Notes: generated by a model from the letters alone, not told the origin. Positions 11,799 to 21,124 are shown, counted from the first letter of the stretch. The stretch: 64,000 nt of DNA from Poecilobothrus nobilitatus (GCA_947095535.1 OX352772.1:162783162-162847161), one strand, 5' to 3'. A program made the numbers and translations.

Positions 11799-11990
11799 TT
11801 ATTTGTTGAAGTTGTAGTGCCTAGAGCTGCCGGTGCAGACGCAGTTGTGGATTTCGGAAGTATTAGGTTTTAAAATGGTAGTTGAAATTGGGTAGAGTGG
11901 AAGGAAGCTTGAAACTTCAGTAGAGATGGTATATGGTATGTATCTGTCGAAGTTGTTGATAAGTGAACCCGTCGAAGTTGTTGGAAGCAT
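11799..11990 (-). CDS. 63-aa ORF in left arm, reads toward the tip
   Basis: Encodes a 63-residue Ser/Thr/Pro-rich peptide starting MLPTTSTGSLINNF. The identical peptide is encoded at 25,336-25,527 in the opposite arm. I recognise no domain. Perfect conservation while neighbouring genes in the arms carry frameshifts could mean selection, or simply chance and recent sequence exchange over a short stretch. The ATG lies about 370 bp inside the arm tip. It may be an untranslated terminal region rather than a gene. Confidence 0.35.
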   Translation of the reverse strand: MLPTTSTGSLINNFDRYIPYTISTEVSSFLPLYPISTTILKPNTSEIHNCVCTGSSRHYNFNK

Positions 11991-11999
11991 GGGTTTTCA

Positions 12000-12505
12000 A
12001 TAGATTATATTATAAATGTAAAGATGTAGTGAAATTATAAAAATACCCTGTAGTATGTAGTGAATGTTTGTGGTTTTGTGATAAGAGTTTAAAATTTAAA
12101 ATTTAGAATTTTCTTTTGCTGTTTTAATTGTTTTATTATTTAAATGGATGGTGAAGAATGGATGTTTGTATGATTGTGTCAGCAAAATAGAAATTTTATG
12201 TAAAGTATCTGTAAAAAGAACGATTTTGAAATAGAAAAATGAAAAATTGAAAATTTGCGGTTTTAATTTTTTTAAGTTCTTATTTGTCTTATATGAATGA
12301 TATTATATGAAGCAATAGTGAAAAATTAAAATTGTGCTGATAAGAAAATAAAAAATTTTTTTCTCTTCTCTCAACTTAAATTAATTGTACTGATAAGAAA
12401 ATAAAAAAATTTTAGAAGTAGTAGTTCTTCATTAAAAAAATCAGAAATTACGTTAGGGAATTCCTTTGATTAAAACAATTTAAAGAAAAAGCAACGAGAT
12501 GTATA
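12000..12505. other. arm sequence without a recognised gene
   Basis: AT-rich arm DNA between the 63-aa ORF and gene C, mirrored at about 24,822-25,325. It has A/T runs and the repeated phrase CTGATAAGAAAATAAAAAA (near 12,338 and 12,392). No gene seen. Confidence 0.5.
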
Positions 12506-12814
12506 CTACAAAATTTTTTTATTTATTTTTAATATTTTTCGATATTTACATTTTTTTTCTTGAAATTTCTTTACAATTTTACCTAATCGTAATAGGCATA
12601 TCTTAGGAAATTTGATTGAACTCTGAGTAAGTAAATCCGTCCATTTATCATCTTTATCTTCTCTTAATGAATTGAATTGGATCAATGTTGACTCAGCATA
12701 ATTTCCCAAAAAATTTATATGATATTGAATTTCACGTCTATATTTCCTTCTAAAATTTTTTTTATTTTCAAGAAAACATTTATTAAATACCATAATTGTT
12801 CTTGCAAACTCCAT
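12506..12814 (-). CDS. gene C: 102-aa basic protein, left arm
   Basis: Intact frame of 102 aa, rich in Lys/Arg/Asn (FRRKYRREIQYHINFLG near residue 22; a basic tail from about residue 82). It has no signal peptide, membrane segment or domain I recognise. It reads toward the arm tip, divergent from gene A, whose ATG is 291 bp away on the other strand, so the two probably share a promoter region. The other arm has the same gene at 24,524-24,821 with a frameshift. Function unknown. Confidence 0.5.
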   Translation of the reverse strand: MEFARTIMVFNKCFLENKKNFRRKYRREIQYHINFLGNYAESTLIQFNSLREDKDDKWTDLLTQSSIKFPKICLLRLGKIVKKFQEKKCKYRKILKINKKIL

Positions 12815-13037
12815 TGTAAGTTGAAAACTAAAGAAAACTAATTAAGCCATTAATTTAAAAATAAAATATGAAAATACTGAGAATTAACTAAATTTTCTCT
12901 GGGTAGGAGTGTTAAGGGGTATAGAAATCTATTAGGTAAGTTTATGAATGTATTATGTTTAGGTTCGATAGCAATCCTATGATCTTATCCAGAGAAGATG
13001 TGTTTTTTTCTAATAATCTTATATTTATTCAAAATTG

Positions 13038-13045
13038 TATAAAAG
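13038..13045 (+). promoter_or_regulatory. TATA box upstream of gene A (left arm)
   Basis: TATAAAAG 61 bp before the ATG of gene A at 13,106, a distance that suits a short 5' leader. The same octamer is retained at 23,530-23,537 on the minus strand before the right-arm copy. It lies in the gap between the divergent genes C and A. Confidence 0.5.
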
Positions 13046-13105
13046 GTTAATTTTAAGATTAAAAAGTGTTATAAGACGGTACGTTTAGCAACTGAAAAGA
13101 TCAAA

Positions 13106-13820
13106 ATGTTTTGGGCTGGTAACATTTTACATGGTTATAAATATTGTAGTTGTAGCCGGAAATAGACTTCAATCAAGATAATTAATTGGAAAATATTCCA
13201 TGATTTTTTGGAGATATATCTAACACCAGAAGGCATTTGTTTTAAAAATTAGAAATGGTGAGTCAATAAATAATAAATTATTTTTATCTCCATTGGATTG
13301 GCAACATATTAAAATAGAAGTATATGGCGGTGATATTTCCATTATTGGTACAATCAGACAATCATCAATCAAAAATCAAGTATCCAACAGTTTTGGGGGC
13401 GATTGTCCTTTTGCTGAAGAAGATGATTGGGAGTTGATTGAGAAAAATTTTGCAAATGTATTATCAAAACATAAGAATAAAAGAATTTCAGAACATATTC
13501 AATCATTTTCCACGAAAACAAATGAATATGAAGAAAATCAAAACGAAATGAAAAAATATATGATAAGGAAACGAATTGATGATGGAATTATATTTATATC
13601 ATCAATAGAGAATACATACAATGAAAAAAATAATAAATCAAAAATTGGGGATATGTTAACTAATTTAAGAAAATTACTTGAAAGTTTAAAAGAGGAGTAT
13701 TTAGATTATATGGAAGCTTTTTCAGATGGGAGAGATCGTTATTTACCACCTTTTATGTATGTTTTTTCTATTATAAGTCAAGTAAAGTTTGTACATAAAA
13801 AAGAAATTTCGAAAAAATAA
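13106..13820 (+). pseudogene. gene A, left-arm copy (frameshifted near its start)
   Basis: Protein of about 236-240 aa of unknown family. It starts MFWAGNIL, followed by a Cys/Trp segment (YGYKYCIC..KW in the other copies), IFHDFLEIYLTPEG, then LDWQHIKIEVYGGDISIIGT, an acidic CPFAEEDDWE motif, and a charged helical C-terminal half with FISSIENTYNEKN and LRKLLESLKEEYLDYMEAF. No signal peptide or membrane segment is visible, so it is probably intracellular or a virion component. This copy has a stop in the Cys/Trp segment (near 13,159) and a small deletion around 13,233 that breaks the frame; the rest (13,293-13,820) is open. It is followed 86 bp later by gene B in the same orientation. Confidence 0.7.
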
Positions 13821-13906
13821 AAAGTATACATAATGTATTTTAAGTTTCTAACAAATTATTCTTTCGTCTACCTTTGATGAAGACAGATCATATTTTTCAT
13901 AAAACG

Positions 13907-14440
13907 ATGATATCATATATCATATTTATTTTCGTTTGTTAACTATACAAACCAATTGAATCGCAATTCCTGATGTCAAGTTAGATGAATCAGCTTTTGG
14001 CAGCACTTATTTTAATATATTACTTCCAAATAATGAGACCGTTAAAATAAATTTATCAGTTCAGCTTTTAAAACATTCAATTTCTCATGAACTAAACAAA
14101 GTATCATCAATTAGTACAACTATATCCACACCAATAACTACTTTCAAAGCAGATGGTTATTTACTTGAAGATAAAGCTGATTTTGATCCTCAATATGTAT
14201 CTATAGATGAAGCCATTGAAGCTTTTAGAAAAGAACTGATATTAAAAGAACGTAATATAGGTGGAATAATAAATAGCGATTATGTGTTCTACAGACATTT
14301 TAAATTAGAATATGCTGTTGATAAACAAATTCATATCCGATGTGCATATGATAGTAATTTCAAACAAAAATTTCTCAAAATTCAATGCTTCGAATACCGC
14401 GAAATTTTAGCAGATAGAATATCAGGTACTGGAGAGGTAG
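13907..14440 (+). pseudogene. gene B, left-arm copy (frameshift in leader, 3' end cut off by a retrotransposon)
   Basis: Homologue of the intact gene B at 62,900-63,520. The ATG at 13,907 opens a hydrophobic leader (MISYIIFIFV) that shifts frame within about ten codons. The body (IPDVKLDESAFGST, ILLPNNETVKINLSVQLLKH, YVSIDEAIEAFRKELILKE, FYRHFKLEY, CFEYREILADRIS) is then open until 14,440, where the non-LTR element begins. The NET and NLS glycosylation sequons and the two Cys around YDSNFKQKFLKIQ are kept. The last ~37 codons present in the other copies are missing here. Confidence 0.75.
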
Positions 14441-14987
14441 TATATCAGCCTATGGAAACGAATTTCCATAGCCTGTATTTCGCCATTTTGATAACTCAAC
14501 ATGGTAGGGATGAGCATCTGTTGCCCTCCTTGTTTCTCGTAGGAAAACTTTGAGTGGAGGCATTAGTTGTTTTAATTCTTTAGAACAAGTATTAATCCCT
14601 ACGAGATACCTATAAAACAAGATCAGTGACCCAACTGTGCGACGATGGCTGAGTGGAGTGAGCATTGAAGTTACACTGGGGTCGTTCATCAAAGGAATAG
14701 CTCTGTTTTGCACATTATCTAAATAACCCAGTGCTGTTTGAGGCCCTGCAGCCCAAATGTGTGCATTGTACCCCATTTTCTGCCTAATGTACGTTTTATA
14801 GATATTGAGAAGATCAGATGCGGAAAAGTAAGTTTTGCAGCGCTACAAAAAACCCAAACATTTAGCTGCATCCTTAGCTATACCCAAAATGTGATTTGAC
14901 CAAGTCAGTTTTAGGTTTAATCCGATGCCCAGCATGTTTAAGTCCGTTGATTGCTGCAAGACCTCTCCCTGAAATAGTAGGGTAGGA

Positions 14988-15935
14988 TCAGTAGTGGCAA
15001 TTTTCAGAGATCAGAAAGTACTGGGTTTTTTTGGTGTTGAACTCAACTCTATTGACTTCACTCCATTTTTGTATTTTTGCTAAATCGTTATTTAGCTCAC
15101 TAATAGTGAAATTTTTTGCTGTTGTATTAATCTGGTGATTAATGTTACAGAGGCTATGAAACTCATAGGGAGCTACAAGGGTGCTGTCGTCTGCGAAACT
15201 ATGCATCGAATTGGAGGTTAATGAGAGTAGGTCATTGATAAATATTAAGAAGATAGTTGAGGATAAAACTGATCCCTGGGGGACACCAGCATTTATTTTG
15301 AATTTGTCAGATAAATATCCATCGACCAGTACACGAATTGTGCGATTCGAAAGGAAATCTCCAATCCATTTTAGAAAGACCCTACCTAGACCTAATGCTT
15401 TGAATTTTGCCAATAGAGCATCGTGCCAAACTGCCTTAAAAATATCAACAGCCATAACATCAGACTCACCAGAATGATGAAGGTTGATGCTTAGCTTCTC
15501 ACAAAGGTAAGTAATGAGATCACCGGTTGAACGACGGGCTCTGAACCCGTATTGACAATCATGAAGCAAACCTTTGTGGTCCAGGTATTTCAGAAGCTTT
15601 TGGCTTACTATTTCCTCCATTATCTTGGAGAGGACCGAAGTTATAGCAATAGGGCGGTAGTTGGAGGGACCGCTTTTATTACCTTTTTTGGGAATTGAGA
15701 AAACATGTGCAGCCTTCCATTGGGTAGGATGAATACCCGAAGTGAAGGAGAGGTAGAAAAGGTTGCGCAGATGTTTTGAAATAGTGGAGTAGGTATTTTT
15801 AAGCACCATGGTGGTTATACCATCTGGACCGGCTGATTTGCTTGTATCAAGATTTTTTAAGATTTTAATCACCGCCCGCATCCTAAAGTAATTTTTACCG
15901 AAGGAGCAGCCGGCTCCTGAAACAGAAGGTGGCAT
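14988..15935 (-). pseudogene. non-LTR reverse transcriptase
   Basis: Open for 315 codons. RT motifs in order: LDTSKSAGPDGITTMVLK, PSNYRPIAITSVLSKIMEEI, GLLHDCQYGFRARRST, a damaged block A (VMAVDIFKAVWHDALLAKF), INAGVPQGSVLSSTIFLIFI and the catalytic HSFADDSTLVAPYEF. In block A the usual SKAFDRVWH has lost about three residues, including the catalytic Asp region, so this copy should be inactive even though the frame is open. It stops at 14,988; remnants of the C-terminus continue to about 14,450 (14,776-14,450 frame). It copied the element's RNA in target-primed reverse transcription. Confidence 0.9.
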
Positions 15936-16553
15936 CTAAGCTGACTGTGACAGTGTCGAATTAAAAGCGAACTGCTTACCAAATAAGTTTGCCTTCTCTT
16001 TAGAATCTGATACTGTTCTCTTATTATTATCAACAAGTGGTGGGAAAAAAGACCGTCTAACGTCTTCTTTTAGACTTTTGGCAAATATTCAAAAAGATTT
16101 GCTATTCTTTGGCATGTTGATGATTTTACGTTTCAACCTTTGGTTGAACAAGAATTTTTGCTTATTGATAACTCTCTTGCACCTGTTTCTTATTACTATA
16201 TAGTTGGCCCTGTGCGCCTCCGACCTATTGTTTTGGTACAATTTAAAAGCTTCCTCTTTTCTAGAAATGGCTTCTTTGCAAATACGATTAAACCAAGATT
16301 TGGGACTCCTTTTAACAGATTTCATGAAATGAGGGATGAATAACCTCATTCCAATAAAATAGTTTCACTAATCGCATTTGCAGCAAAGTTAACATTTCTG
16401 TTGTGGAAGCAGAATGACCAACCAATCTAAAAAAATTGTTAAGGCTCTCCCAGTCAGCATGGCTGTAAGGCCAAAATTAGTTTTTTGGGAGGGAACCTCT
16501 GGTTGGAGATTGGGCTTACCCGGAAACTTGTGTTAACCAAACAATGATTGTAA

Positions 16554-16980
16554 TTACCCGGGAGAAACCAACTGAAACCATATATTAGTCAGGGTGTGTG
16601 GTGAGAAACCGATCCAAGAGGTGACCTTCATGATCAGCACGGTCCGGGATCCTAGTGGGATTTTGGACAAGTTGAGAAAGGTGGAACAGTGTGGAGAATA
16701 GTTCAACTTGTTTCCCAATTGAGTTTTGACTCGGGGAGATGTTGCTAGAAAAATGAAGCCAGTCCCTGTTATGAATGTTGAAATCTCCCGCCAGAACAAT
16801 TTCAGTTTCTGGAGATGCGTCCAAAATTTCATTGATGTGGTTCGATAGATTTTCAATTTCCATAGCAGTTTCTTGTTCATTTGAGTTGGGTGATCTGTAT
16901 AGAAAACAGAAATGTATGACATGCTTTTCAACGAGAATTTTGACCCAAATGAATGAAAGGTTGGGCTAGAACATTTATAT
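16554..16980 (-). pseudogene. LINE endonuclease (EEP fold) fragment
   Basis: Two overlapping frames carry the endonuclease/exonuclease/phosphatase signature EIVLAGDFNIHNRDWLHFSS followed by NPTRIPDRADHEGHLLDRFL and THPD. It belongs to the same element as the RT at 14,988-15,935. Frame changes near 16,880 and 16,585 break it. The segment 16,349-16,089 joins it to the RT and is also frame-broken. Confidence 0.8.
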
Positions 16981-17220
16981 TTTGGAAGTGTGTTGAAAGC
17001 GTCATTTTTTATATAGACAGCGATACCTCTTTTGGGTACGAAGTGTGAAATAAGTGAGTAGCCAGTAAAATTAAAGTTATCATTGTGGTCACTGCCTTGT
17101 GTTTCACAAAGGGCTAAGACTGCTGGTTTAATTAAACTAAGATGGCAATCGACGGCATGAAAATTCGTTTGTAACCCGCGTATGTTAGAGAAATTAACAT
17201 TAAAATTGGTAATTTTGATG

Positions 17221-17530
17221 GAAAAGAAATTAATATAAAAGAGTTAAAATAATAAATAGTAATATTGAAATTGAAATCTAGCTTAAAATTAAAATCAAAC
17301 GCAAAATTAAAAAGAAGTCAGAGTTTAAATTGTAATTAAAGCCAAAATTTGACTTAAAATCTATTTCAAAATTAACCAAGATCAAAATCTGACTGATAAA
17401 TTAAAGTATGTAAATTAAGATTAAAATAAAAATTAAAATTTACTCAAAATTAAAATCAAAAGTAAAAGTGCACGATTTAAATAATCCGAACTTGACAACA
17501 CTTTAAAATAAATTACTATCAATGTCAATA
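17221..17530. other. A-rich degenerate repeat between LINE and integrase
   Basis: Irregular repetition of AAAATTAAAATCAAA-like words over about 300 bp. It could be a LINE 5' region or slippage-expanded DNA at the deletion junction. No gene. Confidence 0.5.
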
Positions 17531-17761
17531 TCAATACTTTATATGAACATTAATACTTTTCAATATTACCCATGCATACTTAGAAAAGGTGTCAATGACA
17601 GTTAATAAAAATTTAAAACCTTCGTTCTCTTTAGCATATAAACCCATTTCTACTAAATCAGCTTGCCAAAGATCATCAAGTCCTTTTATTATAACTCTAC
17701 GTCGTTCAAAATTTCTCCGTACAGGCTTATGAAGCTCTTCAACAACCTCTCTTTTACTCAT
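17531..17761 (-). pseudogene. Polinton integrase, N-terminal fragment
   Basis: Retroviral-type DDE integrase of a Polinton. It begins MSKREVVEELHKPVRRNF and includes DDLWQADLVEMGLY, which carries the first catalytic Asp, and LLTVIDTFSKYAWV. After about residue 70 the homology ends and 230 bp of unrelated A-rich sequence follows, so the second and third catalytic residues and the chromodomain are lost. The N-terminal start is clear. The corresponding C-terminal part of a related integrase is present at the right edge of the window. Confidence 0.87.
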
Positions 17762-17803
17762 TTTTAAATAAAATAAAATAAAATGTATGTAATTATTATA
17801 TAA

Positions 17804-17998
17804 CTAATTAGAAAATCTTTGATTGAAAATGATTTCCCGATGATTACTACGTAGAATCTGAGAAATAATAATATCAGTATTTTGAATTCTTTTATTAAAT
17901 CTATAGCGATCCAGTGCTATAACTTCCCAATATTTTTGCCGAGCTAACTTATATGATGTATTCCATTTGTATAATATATGCATTTGAGGCTTTAACAT
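17804..17998 (-). CDS. 64-aa basic protein in the Polinton gene cluster
   Basis: Small ORF (MLKPQMHILYKWNTSYKLAR...) rich in Arg, Lys, Asn and aromatic residues, between the integrase (43 bp downstream) and the acidic 53-aa ORF (21 bp upstream), on the same strand. Tight spacing is the main evidence that it is real. No family recognised. Confidence 0.4.
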   Translation of the reverse strand: MLKPQMHILYKWNTSYKLARQKYWEVIALDRYRFNKRIQNTDIIISQILRSNHREIIFNQRFSN

Positions 17999-18019
17999 AA
18001 ATTTGACTCTCTTTATTAC

Positions 18020-18181
18020 TTATTTTCCATCATCATAATTCTCTTCCTCATGACTATTTTCAGATAAATCTGAAATTTCACCAGAAGTAACTGAAATATC
18101 ATCTTCTTTTTCATCACTCTCATCAGACGAATCTGAAGCTTCAAGCCAATCGAATAAATCTACAACTTCATCCTTACTCAT
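18020..18181 (-). CDS. 53-aa acidic protein in the Polinton gene cluster
   Basis: ATG at 18,181, TAA at 18,020. It starts MSKDEVVDLFDWLEASDSSD and is dominated by Asp, Glu and Ser (DESDEKEDDISV, SHEEENYDDG). It has the same orientation as its neighbours, with the TATATATA-like sequence GGTATATATATT about 25-35 bp upstream of the start. Acidic disordered proteins of this size can be scaffolds or DNA mimics, but nothing here shows a function. Confidence 0.45.
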   Translation of the reverse strand: MSKDEVVDLFDWLEASDSSDESDEKEDDISVTSGEISDLSENSHEEENYDDGK

Positions 18182-18362
18182 CTTGAAAATAACTAATTAG
18201 AATATATATACCTCTCTTTCAGTTATTTATAAATAAAATAAAATAAATAAAACGAACAATAAATGTTCAATGTATTAAAATTTATATTCTTTATTTATGT
18301 AATAGTTTACAAGTACGTTTACTTTTATTATAACCTATTTTCTATTCTTTTATATAATTCCA

Positions 18363-18620
18363 TTAGTTTGGTGCAGTGTAACATACATTGATCTGCTGAA
18401 TGACATGGGCAAGTATTGGAAAACTTTCAATATTATCTGATGTATAGGGGCATATATCCCAATGATATCCATACTCCTTCGTTTCAATTTGTAGAGAATT
18501 TTTAAATAATTTTAAAAATTTGAAATGATCTTTTAAATGTTCATAATGTTCCTGCAATAAAATATCTTCATATTTATTTAAAAAAATATTTAAAGAATTT
18601 CCTATTTGATGTATATCCAT
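18363..18620 (-). CDS. 85-aa hypothetical protein in the Polinton gene cluster
   Basis: ATG at 18,620 (MDIHQIGNSLNIFLNKYEDI); upstream in-frame GTG at 18,647 is unlikely to be the start in a eukaryote. The first 50 residues look helical; the tail has two Cys (DICPYTSD and NVCYTAPN). It begins 30 bp after the fibre-like gene ends. Function unknown. Confidence 0.45.
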   Translation of the reverse strand: MDIHQIGNSLNIFLNKYEDILLQEHYEHLKDHFKFLKLFKNSLQIETKEYGYHWDICPYTSDNIESFPILAHVIQQINVCYTAPN

Positions 18621-18649
18621 TTTGGAAGTTAAATGAAAACTAATCACAA

Positions 18650-19123
18650 TTAATTTCTTGAATTATTAATTAAATCTAACGCTGATTGAGCTTTGTCATC
18701 AGCTTTTTCTAATCTCTCATTAATAAATCTAATTGAATTTTTAATTTGAAATTCAATAAAATCATTCATTTCTGAAAATATTTCATTTAACATTGTAGAA
18801 AATAAATGATGTACTATGTCTAAACTATCTTGTATTTGTTCTTCTAAAATTTTTAAATTTTCTTCTGTTAATTTAAGTTCACTAGTTAAATTGATAAACA
18901 TTTCTGCTATGTAGTTTTTTATTAGTTCTTTATGAAAGAAAATTTGGTTATTCACAAATGTTTGTGTTGCTGCATCATTTCCGTTAACTGGATCTTGAAC
19001 ATTTGATAAAATTTTATTATCTAAATTTTCTTCAGAAGTTAGTTTGAAACCTATACCTGGAGGACCCTGAGTGTGCAGTTTTCTAGAAGAAGCTGTACTA
19101 CGTTCAAACTTATCAAGTGACAT
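18650..19123 (-). CDS. fibre-like / coiled-coil virion protein
   Basis: 157 aa, intact. The N-terminal part has GPPGIGFKLTSEENLDNK and the phrase ILSNVQDPVNGNDAATQTFV, a pattern (short GPPG, then 'L.NV.DPVN..DA.T..FV') that is widespread in viral fibre and tail-spike proteins, where it begins a trimeric stalk. Residues from about 70 on form long amphipathic helices (ELKLTEENLKILEEQIQDSL, DKAQSALDLINNS), suggesting a coiled coil. Its position among Polinton capsid and packaging genes fits a minor virion component. The match is by motif, not by a named family. Confidence 0.6.
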   Translation of the reverse strand: MSLDKFERSTASSRKLHTQGPPGIGFKLTSEENLDNKILSNVQDPVNGNDAATQTFVNNQIFFHKELIKNYIAEMFINLTSELKLTEENLKILEEQIQDSLDIVHHLFSTMLNEIFSEMNDFIEFQIKNSIRFINERLEKADDKAQSALDLINNSRN

Positions 19124-19175
19124 ATTGATTTTTACTGATTGCTAATGTAATATACTATACTATGCTAATGTAATA

Positions 19176-20164
19176 CTATTGAATTATATTTGCTTCTCTC
19201 CATTCTTCAATTATAGATACAATTTCATTATGATGATTATTGTTACCAGCTGATTGTGATGCAATTAGAAGTCTTAATCTATCATCTAACTCATTAGGAT
19301 CATCGCAATAAACATATTGATTTGATTGATTTGTATAATTTAATTGGGTTTCTGGTGTTAAAGATTTATGAAAAAACTGAGTAAAATTTTTTTTCGTATG
19401 ACCTGATCCAGTTTTTTTATGTCTAGTTTTATAATCATGTTCATATAATTTTCTTAATATATTCTTGAATTTAAAACCTTTATTTCCCTTTATTTGTTCT
19501 AAAGGATTATAATTTCTTCTATGTGCATTCGTTTTGTTAAGAATTTGATGATACGTACTTAGATCACTTGCAGTATATTTTAGAGGTTTTTTTTTAATAT
19601 TAATTCATATAGACCATCAGTACCTTCAAAAACTTCCTTATCAATCAAAATATTTTTATTAATTTCATCTATTTCAAAATTAGCATTACCAAGTTTTCGT
19701 ACATTTAATGATTCATCAAAATAGGATCCATATGTCTTATCGAGTTCTGACTTGTTTGGAAATAAAAATTGTGAAAGTGTTGGTGATTCATCATTATCAA
19801 ATTTTATAGTATTCGGTGTTGAAGTTTTAAATTCATTGTAAGTATTACTTTTGTTGCTAGGTGTTTTAACTTCCGGCCTAAATGACCTCATTAACTTAGA
19901 ATTTTTATCATTATTATCACCCCATTCAATTTCCGGTTTGATATCTGGAATTCGTTGTTCTTTAATAATATTTGTTAATTCTTTTAATGGTTTTGTAATT
20001 GGAGTAAAGTTTTCTTCCCGATTATCATCTTCTGAAAGCTTCTTAATTTTTAAAAATTGAAGTTTTCTTTTTAAAGTTTTACTTGTTTTAATTAAATTTT
20101 TCAATTGAAATTTTTTTAAACTTTTACGAGTTTTACTTAAATCTTTCATAAGTGGTTCATCCAT
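19176..20164 (-). CDS. DUF8207-type Polinton protein, one -1 frameshift inside the domain
   Basis: Starts at 20,164 (MDEPLMKDLSKTRKSLKKFQ), a basic N-terminus followed by a long low-complexity region. The first frame ends at 19,580 just after GTDGLYELILKK; the conserved domain continues without stops in the -1 frame (LNKTNAHRRNYNPLEQIKGN, KGFKFKNILRKLYEHD, DRLRLLIASQSAG) to TAG at 19,176. Total would be about 330 aa. The break falls at nine consecutive A (19,587-19,595), which includes the heptamer A-AAA-AAC in the right phase. This family is common in insect Polinton-type and related viral-like elements; its role is not established. Either a single-base loss or recoding. Confidence 0.72.
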
Positions 20165-20214
20165 TTTTTAATTAGAAACTAATCTGTTCAATTATTAACT
20201 GCAAATTAACAACC

Positions 20215-20297
20215 GAACTGTTCTATTGCTAACTGCTAACTGGTAACCGCTAACTGCTAACTGTTAACAGCTAATTGCTAACTGCTATCTGCTAAAT
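20215..20297. repeat. 7-bp tandem repeat (GCTAACT)
   Basis: About eleven imperfect GCTAACT/GCTAACC units between the ATPase 3' end (20,320) and the start of the DUF8207-type gene (20,164), that is, in the presumed promoter of the latter. Confidence 0.75.
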
Positions 20298-20319
20298 GAC
20301 CTGTTGAGTTAATAACAAA

Positions 20320-20726
20320 TTATAATGCATCAACATTTTTTCTATAACGACCATTATTTAAATTACTATCTTTATCAATTAATAGAAAACCATATTTATC
20401 ATTCCAGCAGCATGCACTCAACTTTTTAAAACATTATAAGACATATCAGAATTTACATGATCATTATATATATGTTTTAAATTTAAATCATCTTGTTTGA
20501 AGATAATCAAAAAGTTGGCATTATCTCTAATTAAATGCTTTGGAATTCTTGTATAAGACTGACACAAATAAAAGCTATCTAATTCTTGATGTCGCCCCAT
20601 GCAAAAATAGTTTCGTATGCTATCTTGCTTATCGCAAGTTATATCATCGAAAATAAATATTGAGTTCGATTGTGAGGTTGAAGGTTCAATTACATCAACG
20701 TTGTTTGAAAATTCGTTATATCCCAT
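20320..20726 (-). pseudogene. Polinton packaging ATPase (FtsK/HerA type), C-terminal half, -1 frameshift
   Basis: Genome-packaging ATPase fragment. SIFIFDDITCDKQ is the Walker B strand with its acidic pair; NYFCMGRHQELDSFYLCQSY, RIPKHLIRDNANFLIIFKQD and LNLKHIYNDHV follow in the family order. The first frame stops at 20,418; the conserved tail (LSACCWNDKYGFLLIDKD and NNGRYRKN) continues in the -1 frame to 20,320. The break is at TTTTAAAAA, containing T-TTA-AAA in phase. The P-loop half upstream is missing: unrelated sequence starts just beyond 20,726. Inactive as it stands. Confidence 0.85.
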
Positions 20727-20783
20727 TCCTTTGATTGGTTTTATTAATTTTTAATATTATTTAGTATTATTTATTATTATTTT

Positions 20784-21124
20784 TCACCTACTTGGTTTCA
20801 ACACTGGTAGTGCAATTCCTATCTCATTATTACCATTAAAAGAATTTTCCTTCTTGCCATTAAGCTTTCCTACAGTTTTAGATGGAGCAGTAATTTCATC
20901 GCTATCTTTATCTTCTTCATCGCCAGAAACAATGATTGACTCATTAAGCGTAGACGGACATTCTTTACATTTCCATGTAGAATTCCCTCCCTGTATAGCA
21001 ATAAAGATTTCTGTGGCCATAGAAGCAAAACTAGGATGGAGAAACTTTTTACATAAACCACTACATTGTAGGCCTTTGAGTTCTTGTAAAATTGTATATG
21101 ACAAACACTGCACTGTCTACCCAT
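20784..21124 (-). pseudogene. PHD-finger fragment, probably LINE ORF1
   Basis: Cys-rich finger spread over two frames: MGRQCSVCH in the first, then LQCSGLCKKFLHPSF and WKCKEC in the second, which together give the Cys4-His-Cys3 spacing of a PHD finger apart from a Phe where the Cys after His is expected. A polar tail follows (SGDEEDKDSDEI). PHD fingers of this kind occur at the N-terminus of ORF1 proteins of some insect non-LTR elements. A matching Baculo_FP-like fragment lies at 25,715-26,095 but on the other strand. Confidence 0.6.

Larger units (their letters stand above)
11615..14440 (+). repeat. left inverted arm of the Polinton-like element
   Basis: 2.83 kb that matches the reverse complement of 22,174-25,711 once the 0.77-kb insert at 23,571-24,336 is removed. 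The tip contains a short inverted pair, CTGTCA and TGACAG, and a roughly 36-bp direct repeat of GTTCGTTATTTTGAAAGT. The match stops abruptly at 14,440 inside gene B, where a non-LTR element begins, so the original arm was longer. Confidence 0.88.
14441..17220 (-). mobile_element. non-LTR retrotransposon (I/Jockey-like group), 3' end inside gene B
   Basis: Minus-strand LINE with an apurinic-type endonuclease region (about 16,980-16,550), a linker region and a reverse transcriptase (15,935-14,988). Its 3' end joins gene B at 14,440. The 5' end is somewhere near 17,200. The remainder of gene B and the C-terminal two thirds of the integrase are not found beyond it, so the insertion was accompanied or followed by a deletion of the Polinton. 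The FADDST active-site variant and overall order suit I/Jockey-type elements; the clade is not certain. Confidence 0.85.

Noticed and set aside
16140..16343. Plus-strand ORFs over the LINE (15,181-15,477, 16,140-16,343, 16,775-16,969)
   Set aside because: They are antisense shadows of the endonuclease and RT frames.
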